Shown piece by piece: positions 36,647 through 47,880 of a stretch of 64,000 nt of DNA (positions are counted from its first letter, which is position 1; each line of letters begins with the position of its first letter). Both the position numbers and the translations under genes were made by a program. The stretch comes from Lunularia cruciata. Its lineage: Eukaryota; Streptophyta; Marchantiopsida; Lunulariales; Lunulariaceae. The DNA lies in assembly GCA_948567375.1 (NCBI GenBank), contig OX419759.1, positions 43,625,493-43,689,492 on the forward strand, read 5' to 3'. Under the pieces are notes generated by a model. It was given only the letters and a program-made list of their open reading frames with translations. It had not been told where the DNA came from and did not search any database.

Positions 36647-38590
36647 GTACATATTTCACCGGAGGCTTTGGGTAGGTGTTTGAGGGCGCTGACTTCCAAT
36701 GTGGCCCAAACATTTACAATTTCCACAAAGTGGAACATATGCAATCTGCCGCCTTGGCTCAAAAAATTTGGAGACCAATGGCCCCTAGATCTACAATTGT
36801 AACATGCTTGGTGCCACATTTGAAGCCTATTTTAGCTGCCCATTGACGGTCTTGTTGAGGAGCATTATTGTTGTTATACTTTTTAGGTCCATACCTTGAA
36901 CCTTGATAATGTGCTTGCTTAAGGCTGCACCTCTTGTGTTTGATATGCCACCTCTTCTTCCTCATTTTGGTACCAACCTAAGACCCAATCAATCTGCTGC
37001 ACTTGAAATACTACTTGTGTCAAACACTCTATGTTGGCATGGCTTGACTTGCCACACGCATTGCACCATACATTTGGTCTGCCAAATGAAGGGGGTTTTT
37101 TTTGGTCCTTTGTCCCAATCATTGGATTTTGAAATCCACAAATACCTTAATCAAGTTCTCAAGCTTATTGTCCCTTTTATTTACAGGTTTTTCTAAAGAG
37201 GTCAATGCTTTCTTTCCTCCACATCTTTGCATTCTCCTTGGCTTTACATCTTTGGATTATTCTTTGGATTCCAAAGAAGAACTAGACAACATATAGGATT
37301 CTTATAAAGAAGGGAAGGTACTATGCGAAGCTCTTTTTCTGGGCTTCTTGCCTTCTCCTCTTGATTTCTTCTATTACCATATGAATGAGAGTGATCATCT
37401 TGTATCTAACAACATATTTGAGTAGCTTTTTGAGGGAAGTAACATTCTTCTCCCTTGCAAAGATTCAAATCTTTGGTGACAACCCACCAAGGAATCAGGT
37501 GATGGCTTGGGCATTGGAGTAAACCACCACACCGGATTGCTTTGACGCTTGGTTCAATAAAGCCATGAACAGCTCAGAGTAGTCTCTCAACCTCTCCTTC
37601 TCTCCCTGGTACAATTCATTGAGTGCTGCTAAGCACTTGTATCATAGTCAACTTCCCATAGTCATTCCAAGAAGTTGGGTCACAAGTCTGTCCAGTCTGT
37701 TGGGTTGAACCCCTATTGGGTTACATGAGTATACCAGCTCCTTGCCTTCTTTTGGAGTAGACTTGGGAAAATATGCAGCAGGTCAGCAAAGCCATGCTCC
37801 TTGTTGGCAAAGGAGATGACCTCAAATTCTTCAATGAATTCATTAAGATCTTTATCCTATTGTCTCCTTATACTTTTGGTATGCGTGTCTAGGTGACAAG
37901 TAAAAAAGTCATCTTATAACTTTGAGGAGTAGGCTATGGTTGTGTAGAACTTGATGGACCCAAGGTACTGGTTGATAATTGTATGTTAGGTTCAGCCAAA
38001 GGGTTCCAATTTTCCAAGTTCAAAACTAGGTTCTTGTCAACAGGTTGTTCTTCTGAAGGTACTTCAACCCTAGTTGGACAAGGAAGTTCAATATCATCAG
38101 ATTGCTCTTTAAGATCCCTTCAAAATAGTCAAGGAATCTTGTGTATCTTACATTCTTCTTTTGTCAAAATTTGTGTTGTCATCTCACAAATGAATTCTTG
38201 TATATAATTGGCTCCCTTGATATCTTTAGAGGAAGTGGGGTATTGGGTTGGAATGAATATGTCTGTCCACTTATATCTTCTTCTTCATGGGTTTGGGGAT
38301 GCAAAGTAGCCTTGCCACTCAATCTCATATTTCTTTTTTTCAAGGTATTTCAAGACTTCTCTTCTTGCTTCCTGAACTTCTTGAAGAAGTTGCAGATCCA
38401 ATGCTGCCTTCTTAGATTCTTCATTGGTGAATTGGCTCTTTTGGTGTTCTTCTTCTTTGCATTGCAAAGTTTGTTTACAAGCACTCTTTTCTTGTTGTTC
38501 TCTTGATTCAGACATTGATATGTGCTTGACACTATATTTAAGATTTGGCTTTGTACTCTTCCACTCTTGAGATTTATATCCTCGGTAGTA
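36647..38590 (-). pseudogene. Element D gag
   Basis: From right to left on the minus strand: start near 38514 (MSESREQQEKSACKQ), a coiled-coil N-terminus (KKAALDLQLLQEVQEARREV, 38285-38450), decayed capsid (37500-38000), and zinc knuckles CNACGKSSHANIEC (about 37030-37075) and CYNCRSRGHWSPNF (about 36765-36810; last Cys lost). It is colinear with gag of elements A and J. Confidence 0.78.
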
Positions 38591-38603
38591 GCACCAAAAA
38601 TCA

Positions 38604-39298
38604 TGTAACAAACCAACAAGTATAACTTTTGCGGTAATCAGTAAGAAATCATTCATGCCCATATAGAAACTAGCAAAAAATGATCAAATATGAAGTAAAA
38701 TAGTAACCAAATATTCCTTCTTGGTCGTTCCTTTAATCTCTCAAGTAGAGACCACACCTAGAAGAGAGTAACAAGCACTAAATCTCAATATTGTCACAAA
38801 TAAACAACACCTATAATAACAATTCATCAAATTCTTTCCAAATCAAACTTGATTGTGATGATTCAGTTCTTACATAAGAAAGCTACTTCACCATGAAACT
38901 TTGCATTGGAATTGCATTCCATCCCTCCAGTGAAGGTACAACTACCTGAATTGAAATTGCTTTGCATCAATCTTGTGTTGCAATCACAATTGCAAAATAC
39001 TACTAACACTACAATTCATCATAGATTTGTGAAAGCATTGCTTTGATTGCCATCCACTCAAGATCAAAGACATAGAATGAATATCATTGCTAAGAAATCT
39101 AACATCCAACACTCACTCAATGCACTTTGAAATTCTCCAAACACTCACAAAGGATTGATACTTGGAATTGAGCTAAAATGATGAGCATTGAATCACAACA
39201 CTTTGCTTTGCTCAAATTCAGAAATATGAATATTGAACTGAACAACAACATACTATGAATGCTTCTTTTAGATATGCTTTGCACTCCAATTACATCCT
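38604..39298 (-). repeat. Element D 5' LTR, 3'-terminal part
   Basis: Minus-strand family-2 LTR tail; its end reads TGTTACA at 38604. A tRNA-Asp-like primer-binding site (TTTTTGGTGCTACTACCGAG on the minus strand, about 38584-38603) follows. Only about 0.7 kb of the 3.7-kb LTR remains; it is cut at about 39298 by a family-1 LTR fragment. Confidence 0.8.
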
Positions 39299-39455
39299 AG
39301 AAAGTAAAGTTCTCTCTATCTTAGCTATGACTAACTTTATCTAATTGTGACTAATATAGAACCATCATTTATCTCTATATAAATAATATCTCTCAAGTAC
39401 TTGTAATATCAAGATAAATATCACAATACCATAAAAATGCACAAATGGGTGTTAC
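39299..39455 (-). repeat. Family-1 LTR fragment
   Basis: About 157 bp of the U3 end of a family-1 LTR on the minus strand, ending GGGTGTTACA at 39455. It joins family-2 LTR on the left and the family-3 copy on the right, so it marks a deletion junction. Confidence 0.8.
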
Positions 39456-42331
39456 AAGACATAGTCCCATTCATTTGGTGATTTCTAGATGGCAATGTTA
39501 GAGATATATATGTGTTGGTTGAGGTTTAGGTCCTCAAAATCTCCATTCTAGTGTGTTTTGGGAGATGTTACATATATTGCAACATCTCTAGGTTCATCAA
39601 TCAATTTCTCTAGTTTACATTTTGGAGAACATCTCTTTGATAGGTGAATCTTGCACCCATGTGGTGGCAAGTACACAATAGATCCATTCTTGGATAGGAC
39701 ATATCGTGTTGTTTGGATGCAACCAGAGTGGGATCATGCGCTCATTGTCTTTGTCTTTAGTGGATGAACCTCTTACTTATAGCAGTTTTACAATGTGCTT
39801 AATATGGTATTTAGAGACTACACCACCTAATGTTGATGACACCTTTGATGTTGGGTATTACTCTCAAAATGGTGGTAGTGGCTAATAGGTCACCTATGGT
39901 AGTGGTGAACCTAGTTGGACAGCTTTGAGCCTTTTTTTCCACACTTATGAGTTTCCCAAGCTCCCATGCTTTTCAAGATGGAGGTCTTGGACTTGTTTGG
40001 GACTCACAGTTACATTAGTTGGTGGAACTCAATGTCGATGAGAGAGAGCATGCAATGGGTTTTTGCATTGGTTTTATTGCTATTCTAACAGTGTCAAAGG
40101 CATATAAGCATCACTTGTTAGGTCAAGCTATGGACCTAAATAGTATGACCTAGATTGTGAGCCTTGGCTTGGTAGAGCATCGTAAGATGCACTTGTTAGG
40201 CATCATCACTCAGACATTTGTGAGCTTTTGGCTTATCAAGATGATTTAGGCACATGCGAGGGACAATAAACTGAGTGAACAAGGTTTTTGTAGGAACACC
40301 TCATGGCTACTAGGGAGAGTGGTCTACTCAGAGTCCATCTAGGCGAGCATGGTCTACTTGGATTACACCCTTTGTCTAATTGGGATGCAACTAGAGGATG
40401 TATTGAGCTTGCAGCCAAAGTGCAGGGAGTTTTCACATTGAGTTTAGGACCTCTAGTGGTTGGAGGTATGACAATACTACTCCCAAGGGCTAGTCAATAT
40501 GTCTTCCACTCCTAAATCAATTATGGAGGATACTTGGGAGCCAAATATAGGACCCAAGCTTACAAGAAGGAAAAGATAGAGAGTTTGGAGGTTCTTGAGG
40601 AGCTACACATGTTGTTTTACTTTTAGTATGAAGGATTTGCATGCTCTAAAAGGACTGAGTATTTGGATTGAGTTGAATAGCACTACACTAGTTTTTTGAC
40701 ATCCCTAATATAGTGACATGGAGAGAACATTGATTCAAAGCTAGAGTAGAGACCTTTTTGAAGTTGGTTTGGTGGAGATTTCAAATGGAGATTATGCATT
40801 AGCTACAATGGTGTCGGCCAAGAAGGATATGCATGGAAACTACATAGATAGGTTGATGTGTAGAGACAACCATCCTATCACCAGACCTACAGACTAGGGC
40901 TAAATGGTATGCCATGCCTACATTGTAGGAGATCTTTAATGCAATTGGGCATGCAAAGGTCATTAGTACTTTGGATCTTTGAGTAGGATACCATCAATTG
41001 TAGATCATGGAGGAGAATAAGTCCAAGATAACATTTCTGATAAGGATGTGTTATATTAGTGGAGGTTCTTACAACTTAGGTTCAAGAACACTCCTACCAA
41101 GTTCTAGAGGGTCATGGATAGGATCCTAGTTGGATAGAATTTACTTGGTGCTATATTGATGACATTTTTGTCTATAGTACTACTATGGAGGAGCATGAAA
41201 GATATTTGTTCGAGGTGTTTGAGAGATTGAGATTTCATGACTTAAATTATACCATGGGAAGTGTAGATTCTTCCATGATCAAGTTGAGTATTTGGGTTTC
41301 ACTATCTACCCTAGAGGACTTGGTGTTTAATAGATCAAGGTGAAGACTACTACACATGTTCCTCAATCTACAAATGTGAGCAAAGTGTGAGCATTCCTTG
41401 GGTTGGTGAACTTTTATCATTGCTATGTTAGAGCATTTAGTGCCATTGCCAAGGCCTTGATAAAGCTGACTAAGTTTACATAAGAGTGGTGTTGCGGAGA
41501 TGAGTAAGAGAGAGCTTTTGTAGAGCTCAAGGAGAGGCTAACACCTACTGCTATTTTGAGGAGATTTATCAAACTATGACTATTTTAAGTTCACATTGAT
41601 TGGAGTATGTTGGGGCTTGGAGCAATGCTCATCCAACATGATGATGAGAGGAAGGAGTTTGTGGTGGCCAATGATAGTTGCTCCAAAAATTCAATGCAAG
41701 CAAAGTATAGTTCATATCCAAGAGAGTGCTTGGCAGTAGTATAGGTAGTAGCACTTTTCTGATGTTATCTATTTGGTAAACCCTTTACTCTCATCATTTA
41801 TCATCAACCATTGAAGTGGTTGATAAAGTCCAACAAGCTTTGAGTGAAGCTTGCACAATGGGCTCTGATTATAAGAGTATGATTTTGTGGTTATTCATAG
41901 ACATGGAATGGTGAATCATTATGAAAATAGGTTGAATAGAAACCCATGCCCAAGCCAAAATGACCAGAATGGAGCAAGATGGCATGGTGAGATAGATGAG
42001 TAGATGGTGCCAAGTTGGCATCCATCTACCTTTCTTTGCATATTTTTTGAGGCTTTGGTGGCATCTCTCTTAATGCATACAACAGTTATTGAGGTCACAG
42101 ATCCAAAGAGAGGATATAGTGGTATAGAAAAATAAGATATTCCTCATGATGTCTCAGTGATGGAGTATCTTTGCATTGGTGTTGTGGATGGCACAATTGG
42201 AGTCAAGGAGATAGACCGTGTTTTTCAATGAGCCAAATGGTTCAGATTGGAGAGCAAACACCTTTTGCATGTATGAGAGGACGGCAGAGTCCGAGTAGTA
42301 CCACTTTCATCTTAGAGATCATAGTTGGTTC
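39456..42331 (+). mobile_element. Element G: degenerate copy of the family-3 (methyltransferase) retrotransposon
   Basis: It is colinear over 2876 bp with 44050-46941 of element F in the same orientation. It starts inside the methyltransferase domain at motif IV and covers the rest of that domain (39456-40250), the conserved linker (40303-40515, GLLRVHLGEHGLLGLHPLS), RT (40700-41400), RNase H (41560-41900) and the stretch before integrase (42140-42331). It is heavily frameshifted with no long open frame. Both ends are cut by family-1 LTR fragments. Confidence 0.82.
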
Positions 42332-42672
42332 TATGAGCCGGCTTATCTCTCACTCACAATGAACCTCAGATTGCTATTATGGTAGCGCACCATGGACAAA
42401 GAAAGCAAGGAACCCCAACTCCATCATACTCCTCCAAGACTCAAGACATTGCTCACTAGAGAACTCAATGAAAGAGAGACAGTTGCAAATGAAAAGATAA
42501 TGAGTACCTCCTCACCCCTTATTTATATACTTGAGAAATAGTTATGCACCAAAGTAACTAATTACTCAAGTAACTCAAGTTACTAGGCTAAAAGTCAAGT
42601 AAAGTCAAAAGGTATAAATGAATATCCATCCACACTGGCATATTTCACTAAGCATGTGATCTTATCTTGATT
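42332..42672 (-). repeat. Family-1 LTR fragment
   Basis: The promoter-side ~340 bp of a family-1 LTR on the minus strand, seen as TATGAGCCGGC...CTTATCTTGA. It stops abruptly where a second LTR fragment begins at 42673. Confidence 0.85.
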
Positions 42673-42969
42673 TGTGAGCCGGCTTGTCTCTCACTCAGTA
42701 TGAACCTTTGATGGCTATTATGGTAGCGCACCATGGACTAAGAAAGCAAGGAACCCAAACTCCATCATACTCCTCCAAGGCTAACACTCCAAGACTCAAG
42801 ATATTGCTCACTAGAGAACTCAATGAGAGAGAGATAGTTGCAAATGAAAGGATGATGAGTACCTCCTCACCCCTTGTTTATATACTTGTGAAATAGTTAC
42901 GTACCAAAGTTACTAATTACCATAGTAACTCAAGTTACTAGACTAAAAGTCAAGTAAAGTCAAAAAGTA
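42673..42969 (-). repeat. Family-1 LTR fragment, second copy
   Basis: About 297 bp in the same orientation as the preceding fragment, starting TGTGAGCCGGC and truncated after AAGTCAAAAAGTA where element F begins. Two truncated LTR ends side by side suggest an LTR-into-LTR insertion followed by deletion. Confidence 0.85.
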
Positions 42970-42989
42970 TGGCCTGGAGGAGTTATTAG

Positions 42990-43440
42990 CTAGACCGGCC
43001 TTTGAGAGAGCACGGTTCACACCTGGTGTTGTCCTATTGGATAACCTAAGGGGGATTTTCCATTTGGTGGGACCTTCAAGGAAGGTCTATACACCATAGA
43101 GAATCTTGTTAGACTCTGGTACACAACCTCTTATGTTGGGGAAGGTTGTGTTGTCGGTCTGGAGTTACGAAAGACCAATGTGGAGAGGTGTCCATTTCAG
43201 ATCCTAACATCTCTAGGTGGTGGTTTGACATAGTACATCACACATGGGGAGCTTGTTGTCCAGGTTGAGCCAGGTCATCCGACTAATAGCTTGGTGGTGA
43301 GAGCTCAGGCTATTGCGACAATAGTTGAGTCATATGATGTGCTAGTTGGGGGAGCAGTATTATACCCCATGGGTTTCAGCATTGACTATTGGGAGGAGAT
43401 AACATCCTATAGACCATGTTGGTAGTGTGGTGAGGGACGG
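42990..43440 (+). pseudogene. Element F protease
   Basis: RILLDSGTQPLMLGK (catalytic Asp-Ser-Gly at 43112-43120) is followed by VVRAQAIATIVESYDVLVGG and LYPMGFSIDYWEE (about 43290-43390). The order fits a retropepsin: active-site loop, then the second conserved strand region. Nonsense codons lie at about 43094 and 43230. It sits just upstream of the methyltransferase, as one polyprotein would predict. Confidence 0.7.
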
Positions 43441-43754
43441 GTATGTTGCCTACTAATACGCTTCCTGCGGCAGTCTTGGCAAACCGGGACCATGGCAACA
43501 TCAGTTTTAGCTTTTAGTGGTGTAGTTAGTTGGCTTGGTGACTTGTTGGAGGGGAATGCCCATGCAGAGGATACTCTAGTACCAAAGAAGATCACTCGGA
43601 TTTAGAGTACGAGTGGGATTGTTCCATCTACCTTGGATGTTCCATTGTGGAGTTCAGAGGAGGCGTTGCTGCAACATACAAATCAGTTGGTGCAACAAGT
43701 TTGGAGTGGAACCTTTGTACCATCAGAAGATGGGTGTGAGGATTAGCCTCCAGA

Positions 43755-44790
43755 GTCACTTACTTTGACACCTCTGGATACCACACTCATTGCTTGGCAA
43801 TATCTAATAGAGGGGATATTTCTATTGGAGTTGTTTGGTTTAGCACTGGACTAGATGCGGTATTACAGGCGGGTATACAAGTACAAAGGTACTTGTATGT
43901 AGAGAGAGATGAGATTACTAGGCAAGTCTCTCTACATCATGTGGCACACTTGGCCTATCAATATCTAGAGTTATTACCGATGTTAGCAGTCAAAGGTTAC
44001 CAAAAGGCCCTACCAATAGACATTTCGTTATTGGGGGCACATGATCTGGAGAGACATGGGCCTATTCACTTGGTGATTTTTGGATGGCCATGTCAGGGAC
44101 ATACACATGCTGGTAGAGGTTTGGGTCTTTAGGACCCTCATTCTAGTGTCTTTGGGAGATGTTACGGATACTACGACATCTCCAGGTTCATCAGTCCGTT
44201 TCTTTAGCTTACCTTTTGGAGAATGTTCCTTTGATGGGTGATTCTTGCACCAGAGTGGTGGTGAGTACACATGAGGTCCATTCTTGGATGGGACCTGCTG
44301 TATTGTTAGATACAGCCAGAGTGGGATCACAGGCTCATTATCTTTGTCTTTGGTGGACAAACCTCTTACACAAAGAGGTTCTACAATGTGCTTATGATGG
44401 GATTTAGCGACTTGACTACATCCTTGTTGATGATATCTTGGATGTTGGGCATCAGTCTCATATAGAAGTAGTGGTTGATAGGGCACCAATGGCGATGGTG
44501 AACCTAGTTGGACAACCTAGAGCCGCATTTCCCACAATCATGAGTTTCCTAGACTCTCATACTTTTTGAGAGAGAGGACTTGGACTTGTTAAGGACTCAT
44601 AGTTACAATAGTTGGTGGAGCCCAACGCTGATGAGAGAGAGCGGGTGATGGGTTTTCACACCAATATTACCGTTATTCTTGTGGTGTCAGAGGCATCTAG
44701 GCATCAGGTGTTAGGTCAGGCCATCGACTTGAATTGTTTGATGTGGATGGTGACCCTTGGCTTGGCAGAGTAGCGTAGGATGCGCTTGAT
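43755..44790 (+). pseudogene. C5 cytosine DNA methyltransferase domain inside a retrotransposon
   Basis: The conserved C5-MTase blocks appear in standard, unpermuted order. The motif I region is LLELFG, then after a frameshift TGLDAVLQAGI (about 43821-43885). A YLYVERDEITRQV motif II region follows. Motif IV is VIFGWPCQGHTHAGRG, with the catalytic Cys codon at 44091-44093. Motif VI is YLLENVPLMGD, with Glu-Asn-Val at 44219-44227. A degraded motif VIII is GSQAHYLCLWWTNL (about 44325-44365; the usual Gln-x-Arg-x-Arg core is lost). A motif X-like block is VLGQAIDLN (44708-44734). Frameshifts lie near 43840 and 44132-44159, and several stops are present. The enzyme would methylate cytosine C5 using S-adenosylmethionine. 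Its fusion context (protease before, RT after) is inferred from position and shared orientation. Confidence 0.85.
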
Positions 44791-44879
44791 AGGCATCACC
44801 ACTCGGACACTTGTGAGCCTTGTGCCTATCGAGACGATTCAAGCACAAGCTAGGAGCAATGGACCAAGTGGGCATGGTA

Positions 44880-45360
44880 TTCTTGGGACATAGCCAATAG
44901 TTACTAGGGAGAGTGGTCTACTTGGAGTCCATCCAAGTGAGCGTAAGCTACTTGGATTACACCCTTGGTCCACTTGGGATGCAGCTAGAGGATGTGTGGA
45001 GCTTGTAGGTAGAGTGGAGGGAGTTTTCACATAGAGGTTGGGACCTCTAGTGGTAAGGAGCATGACACTATTGCTCCCAAGGGCCCAATGTAGCAGCCAA
45101 TCAGTACATCTTCCACTCCTATTACAGTTCTAGAGGATATTTGGGAGCCAAATCTTGGACCCAAGCTTATTGGAGAGGAAAGACAGAGGGTTTGGAGGTC
45201 CTTGAAGAGCCATACAAGTTGTTTTGCCTTTAGTATGAATGATTTAAGTGCTCTGAAGGGACCTGTATACGGATTGAGCTGACTAGCAATACACCTGTTT
45301 TTTGACGTCCTTATTGATATAGTGGTATGAAGAGGACATTGATTTAGAGCCGGAGTAGTG
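44880..45360 (+). pseudogene. Conserved linker between methyltransferase and RT
   Basis: It reads TRESGLLGVHPSERKLLGLH and RGCVELVGRVEGVFT, and is conserved in element G (40303-40515). I do not recognise a domain. Conservation in two diverged copies suggests it was coding. Confidence 0.45.
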
Positions 45361-45377
45361 ACCTTTTTGAGGTTGGT

Positions 45378-45960
45378 TTGGTGGAGATTTTATATGGAGA
45401 GTACGCATCATCGACAGTGATGCCAGCCAAGAAGGAAATGCATGGCAACTACACAAATTGGCGGATGTGTGGAGATTACCATCCTATCAGCCAACAAACC
45501 AAGGCTGATTGGTATGTAATGCCTACACCGGAGGAGATTTTTGATGCAATTGGGCATGTAAAGGTCTTTAGTACTTTGGATCTTTGAGTGGGTTATCATC
45601 AATTGCTGATTAGGGAGGAGGATAAGTCCAAGATAACAATTTGGGCTATTGACCCTCACGGCAAGGATGTTTTATGTCAGTGGAGGTTCTTACCATTTGG
45701 GTTAAAGAATGCTCGTGTTGAGTCCCAAAGGGTCATGGATAGGATCCTAGCTGGATTGGATTCTTCTTGATGCTATATTGATGACATTTTGGTCTATAGC
45801 ACTATTGTGGAGGAGCATGAGAGACAGTTGTTGGACATGTTTGAGAGGTTGAGATCTCATGGACTAAAATTACATCCTGGGAAGTGTAGGTTCTTCCACA
45901 AGCAGGTTGAGTATTAAGGTCACACTACCTACCCTAGAGGACATGGTGTTCAGCAGACCA
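45378..45960 (+). pseudogene. Element F reverse transcriptase
   Basis: The open stretch 45378-45587 carries PAKKEMHGNYTNWRMCGDYH, EEIFDAIGHVKVFSTLDL and a TGA. Next come GYHQLLIREEDKSKITIW and LPFGLKNARVESQRVMDRIL. The active site CYIDDILVYS is intact (Tyr-Ile-Asp-Asp at about 45774-45785), after a TGA. GLKLHPGKCRFFHKQVEY is followed by a TAA. These are standard Ty3/gypsy RT blocks, different in sequence from families 1 and 2. Confidence 0.9.
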
Positions 45961-46143
45961 AGGTAGAGGCTAATGCACGATGTGAGTAGAGTGCGAGCAT
46001 TCCTTGGGTTGGAAAACTTCTATCGCCGCTATGTTAGAGGATTTAGTAACATTGCCAGGGTCTTGACAAAGCTGACCAAGCTTATACAAGAGTGGTGTTA
46101 GAGAGATGAGTAGAAGAGAGCTTTTGAAGAGCTCAAGGAGAGG

Positions 46144-46770
46144 TTGACATCTTCTCCTATTTTGAGGAGACTGATCAAAGGACAACCATTTCAAGTTCAT
46201 ACTGATTGGAGTATGTTGGGGCTTGGAGCGGTGCTCACCCAACATGATGATGAGAGGAAGGAGTTTGTGGTGGCCTATGCTAGTCGCTCCAACAATTCAG
46301 CGGAGGCAAAGTATAGTTCATATGAGAGAGAGTGCTGGGCAGCGGTTTGGGTAGTAGCACATTTCCGATGTTACCTATTTGGTAACCCCTTCACTCTCAT
46401 CACTGATCATCATCTATTGAAGTGGTTGATGGAGTCTAACAAGCTTTCATGGAAGCTTGCACAATGGGCTCTGATTTTATAGGAGTATGATTTCATGGTT
46501 GTGCACAGACCTGGAGTGATGAACCGTGAGGCAAATGGGTTGAGTAGAAACGCATGTCCCAACCAACAGGATCAGACCGGAGCACGTTGGCCTGGTGAGA
46601 CATATGAGGAGATGGTGCTAGGTTGGCATGCATCGGCCTTTCTTTGTATTTTTTCAAAGGCTTTGTTGGTATCTCTCTCAGTGCATACAGGAGGTGTTAT
46701 TGAGGTCATAGATCCAGAGAGTGAAGACATTGGTACAGTTCAGCGAGACATTCATGATGATGTCTAAGTG
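46144..46770 (+). pseudogene. Element F RNase H and linker to integrase
   Basis: 46144-46482 reads PFQVHTDWSMLGLGAVLTQ, VVAYASRSNNSAEAKYSSYE, ECWAAVWVVAHFRCYL and TLITDHHLLKWLME, then a TAG, then DFMVVHRPGVMNREANGLSR. This is a clear Ty3/gypsy RNase H with its acidic active-site segments in order. The following 46560-46770 is an open linker without a recognised domain. Confidence 0.88.
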
Positions 46771-47480
46771 ATGGACTATCTTTGCACTGGTGTTGTGGGT
46801 GGCACAGTTGGGGCCAAGGAGAAAGACCCTGTTCTTCAACTAGCCAAACGGTTCAGATTAGAGGGCAGACATCTTTTGCATGTAAACGAGGATGGTAGAG
46901 TGCGAGTAGTACCACTTCCATCTCAAAGGCCATAGTTGGTCCATCATGCTCATGAGGACCTAGGACATTTTGGAGTACATACAGGTTACTCTAGAGTCAT
47001 TATTGGTGGCGCAGTATGCAGACCAGGGTATAGTAGTTTGTTGCCAAATGTGTGGTTTGTGACGAGTTAGAGCATCATTTAGTGCTCCTAAGCCATGGTT
47101 ACACCCATTACTTATCATGGGATTGGGTTACCCTTGGAGTTTGGACTTTGTTGGACCTTTACCGTTGACTGTCAGACATCATTGGTATGTTTTGGTGATG
47201 GTACAACACTTCTCCAAGTGGATTGAGTTGGTAGCACTTCCTAAAAAGTCTAGTGAAGGGACAACTTACTCATTCCTGGATCAAGTTCTTAGTCATTATG
47301 GTGCACCAACTGAGGTTCTGACTGATTAGTGTATAGAGTTCTTGGGTGGGTTTCAGGTATTGTGTGAGGAGGCTTTGATTGATCAACATACTACATCCCA
47401 AGATCACCTTGAGGCAAATGGCTTAGCAAAGAGAGTGGTTCAGACGGTGAAGAGAGGATTGCAAAAGTATGGTTTGTAGA
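46770..47480 (+). pseudogene. Element F integrase
   Basis: Zinc region HHAHEDLGHFGVHTG (about 46940-46985) and a CQMCGLCDE-like segment in another frame (about 47045). Core: SLDFVGPLPLTVRHHWYVLV (first Asp at about 47143), FSKWIELVALPKKS, QVLSHYGAPTEVLTD (second Asp at about 47327) and a stop. The third catalytic position reads NGLAKRVVQTVKR (about 47420-47460), with Lys in place of the usual Glu. Confidence 0.87.
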
Positions 47481-47880
47481 GAAGCGACTTGGGAGATTGG
47501 GATCTCCAGTTACCTTGGTTGGCAATGGGCTATTGGTTCAGCCGGCAAGCCTCCTTAGCATCCTTCTTTACATACTTTCTACTCTGTGGACAAGATCCAG
47601 ATTTACTTGCAGCCATTTGTCAAGATGCTATTGTAGTTTTGGACTTGGATGACCCCAATATATAGATGAGTGCATGTTCTCAGCGGGTAGAGATCTTTCA
47701 GAGAGTGATGCCGATGGCGTTTGAGAACTTGGCAATTGCTTAGCATAGAGATAATTTACACTATGCTACCATTCAAGGAGGAGGTTATAGACCCTCAATC
47801 CATTGATTTCATCCAGGAGACTATGTATATCTATAGCAGAAAACACCAACAACACTTGATGTTTTGACAGCCGCACTATC

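Larger units (their letters stand above)
1809..39298 (-). mobile_element. Element D: old family-2 Ty3/gypsy element, minus strand, split by nested insertions
   Basis: Reading right to left: 5' LTR end at 38604, primer-binding site, gag (38590-36647), protease (35957-34858), RT (13755-12851, then 5348-5024), RNase H (4990-4685), integrase (4440-3300), polypurine tract, and 3' LTR from 3278 leftward. The pieces join in register across the inserted elements: protease-linker coding resumes across element A, and RT resumes across element H. All frames carry many stops and frameshifts. Its protease keeps the Asp-Ser-Gly motif (about 35170). It is the oldest layer of the nest because other elements interrupt it. 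Confidence 0.85.

Noticed and set aside
43794-44132. Methyltransferase as a host gene (MET1, CMT or DRM) or bacterial contamination
   Set aside because: The protease lies directly upstream and RT downstream on the same strand, a second copy shows the same junction, and the domain has decayed in step with its neighbours. DRM-type enzymes have permuted motifs, but this one does not.
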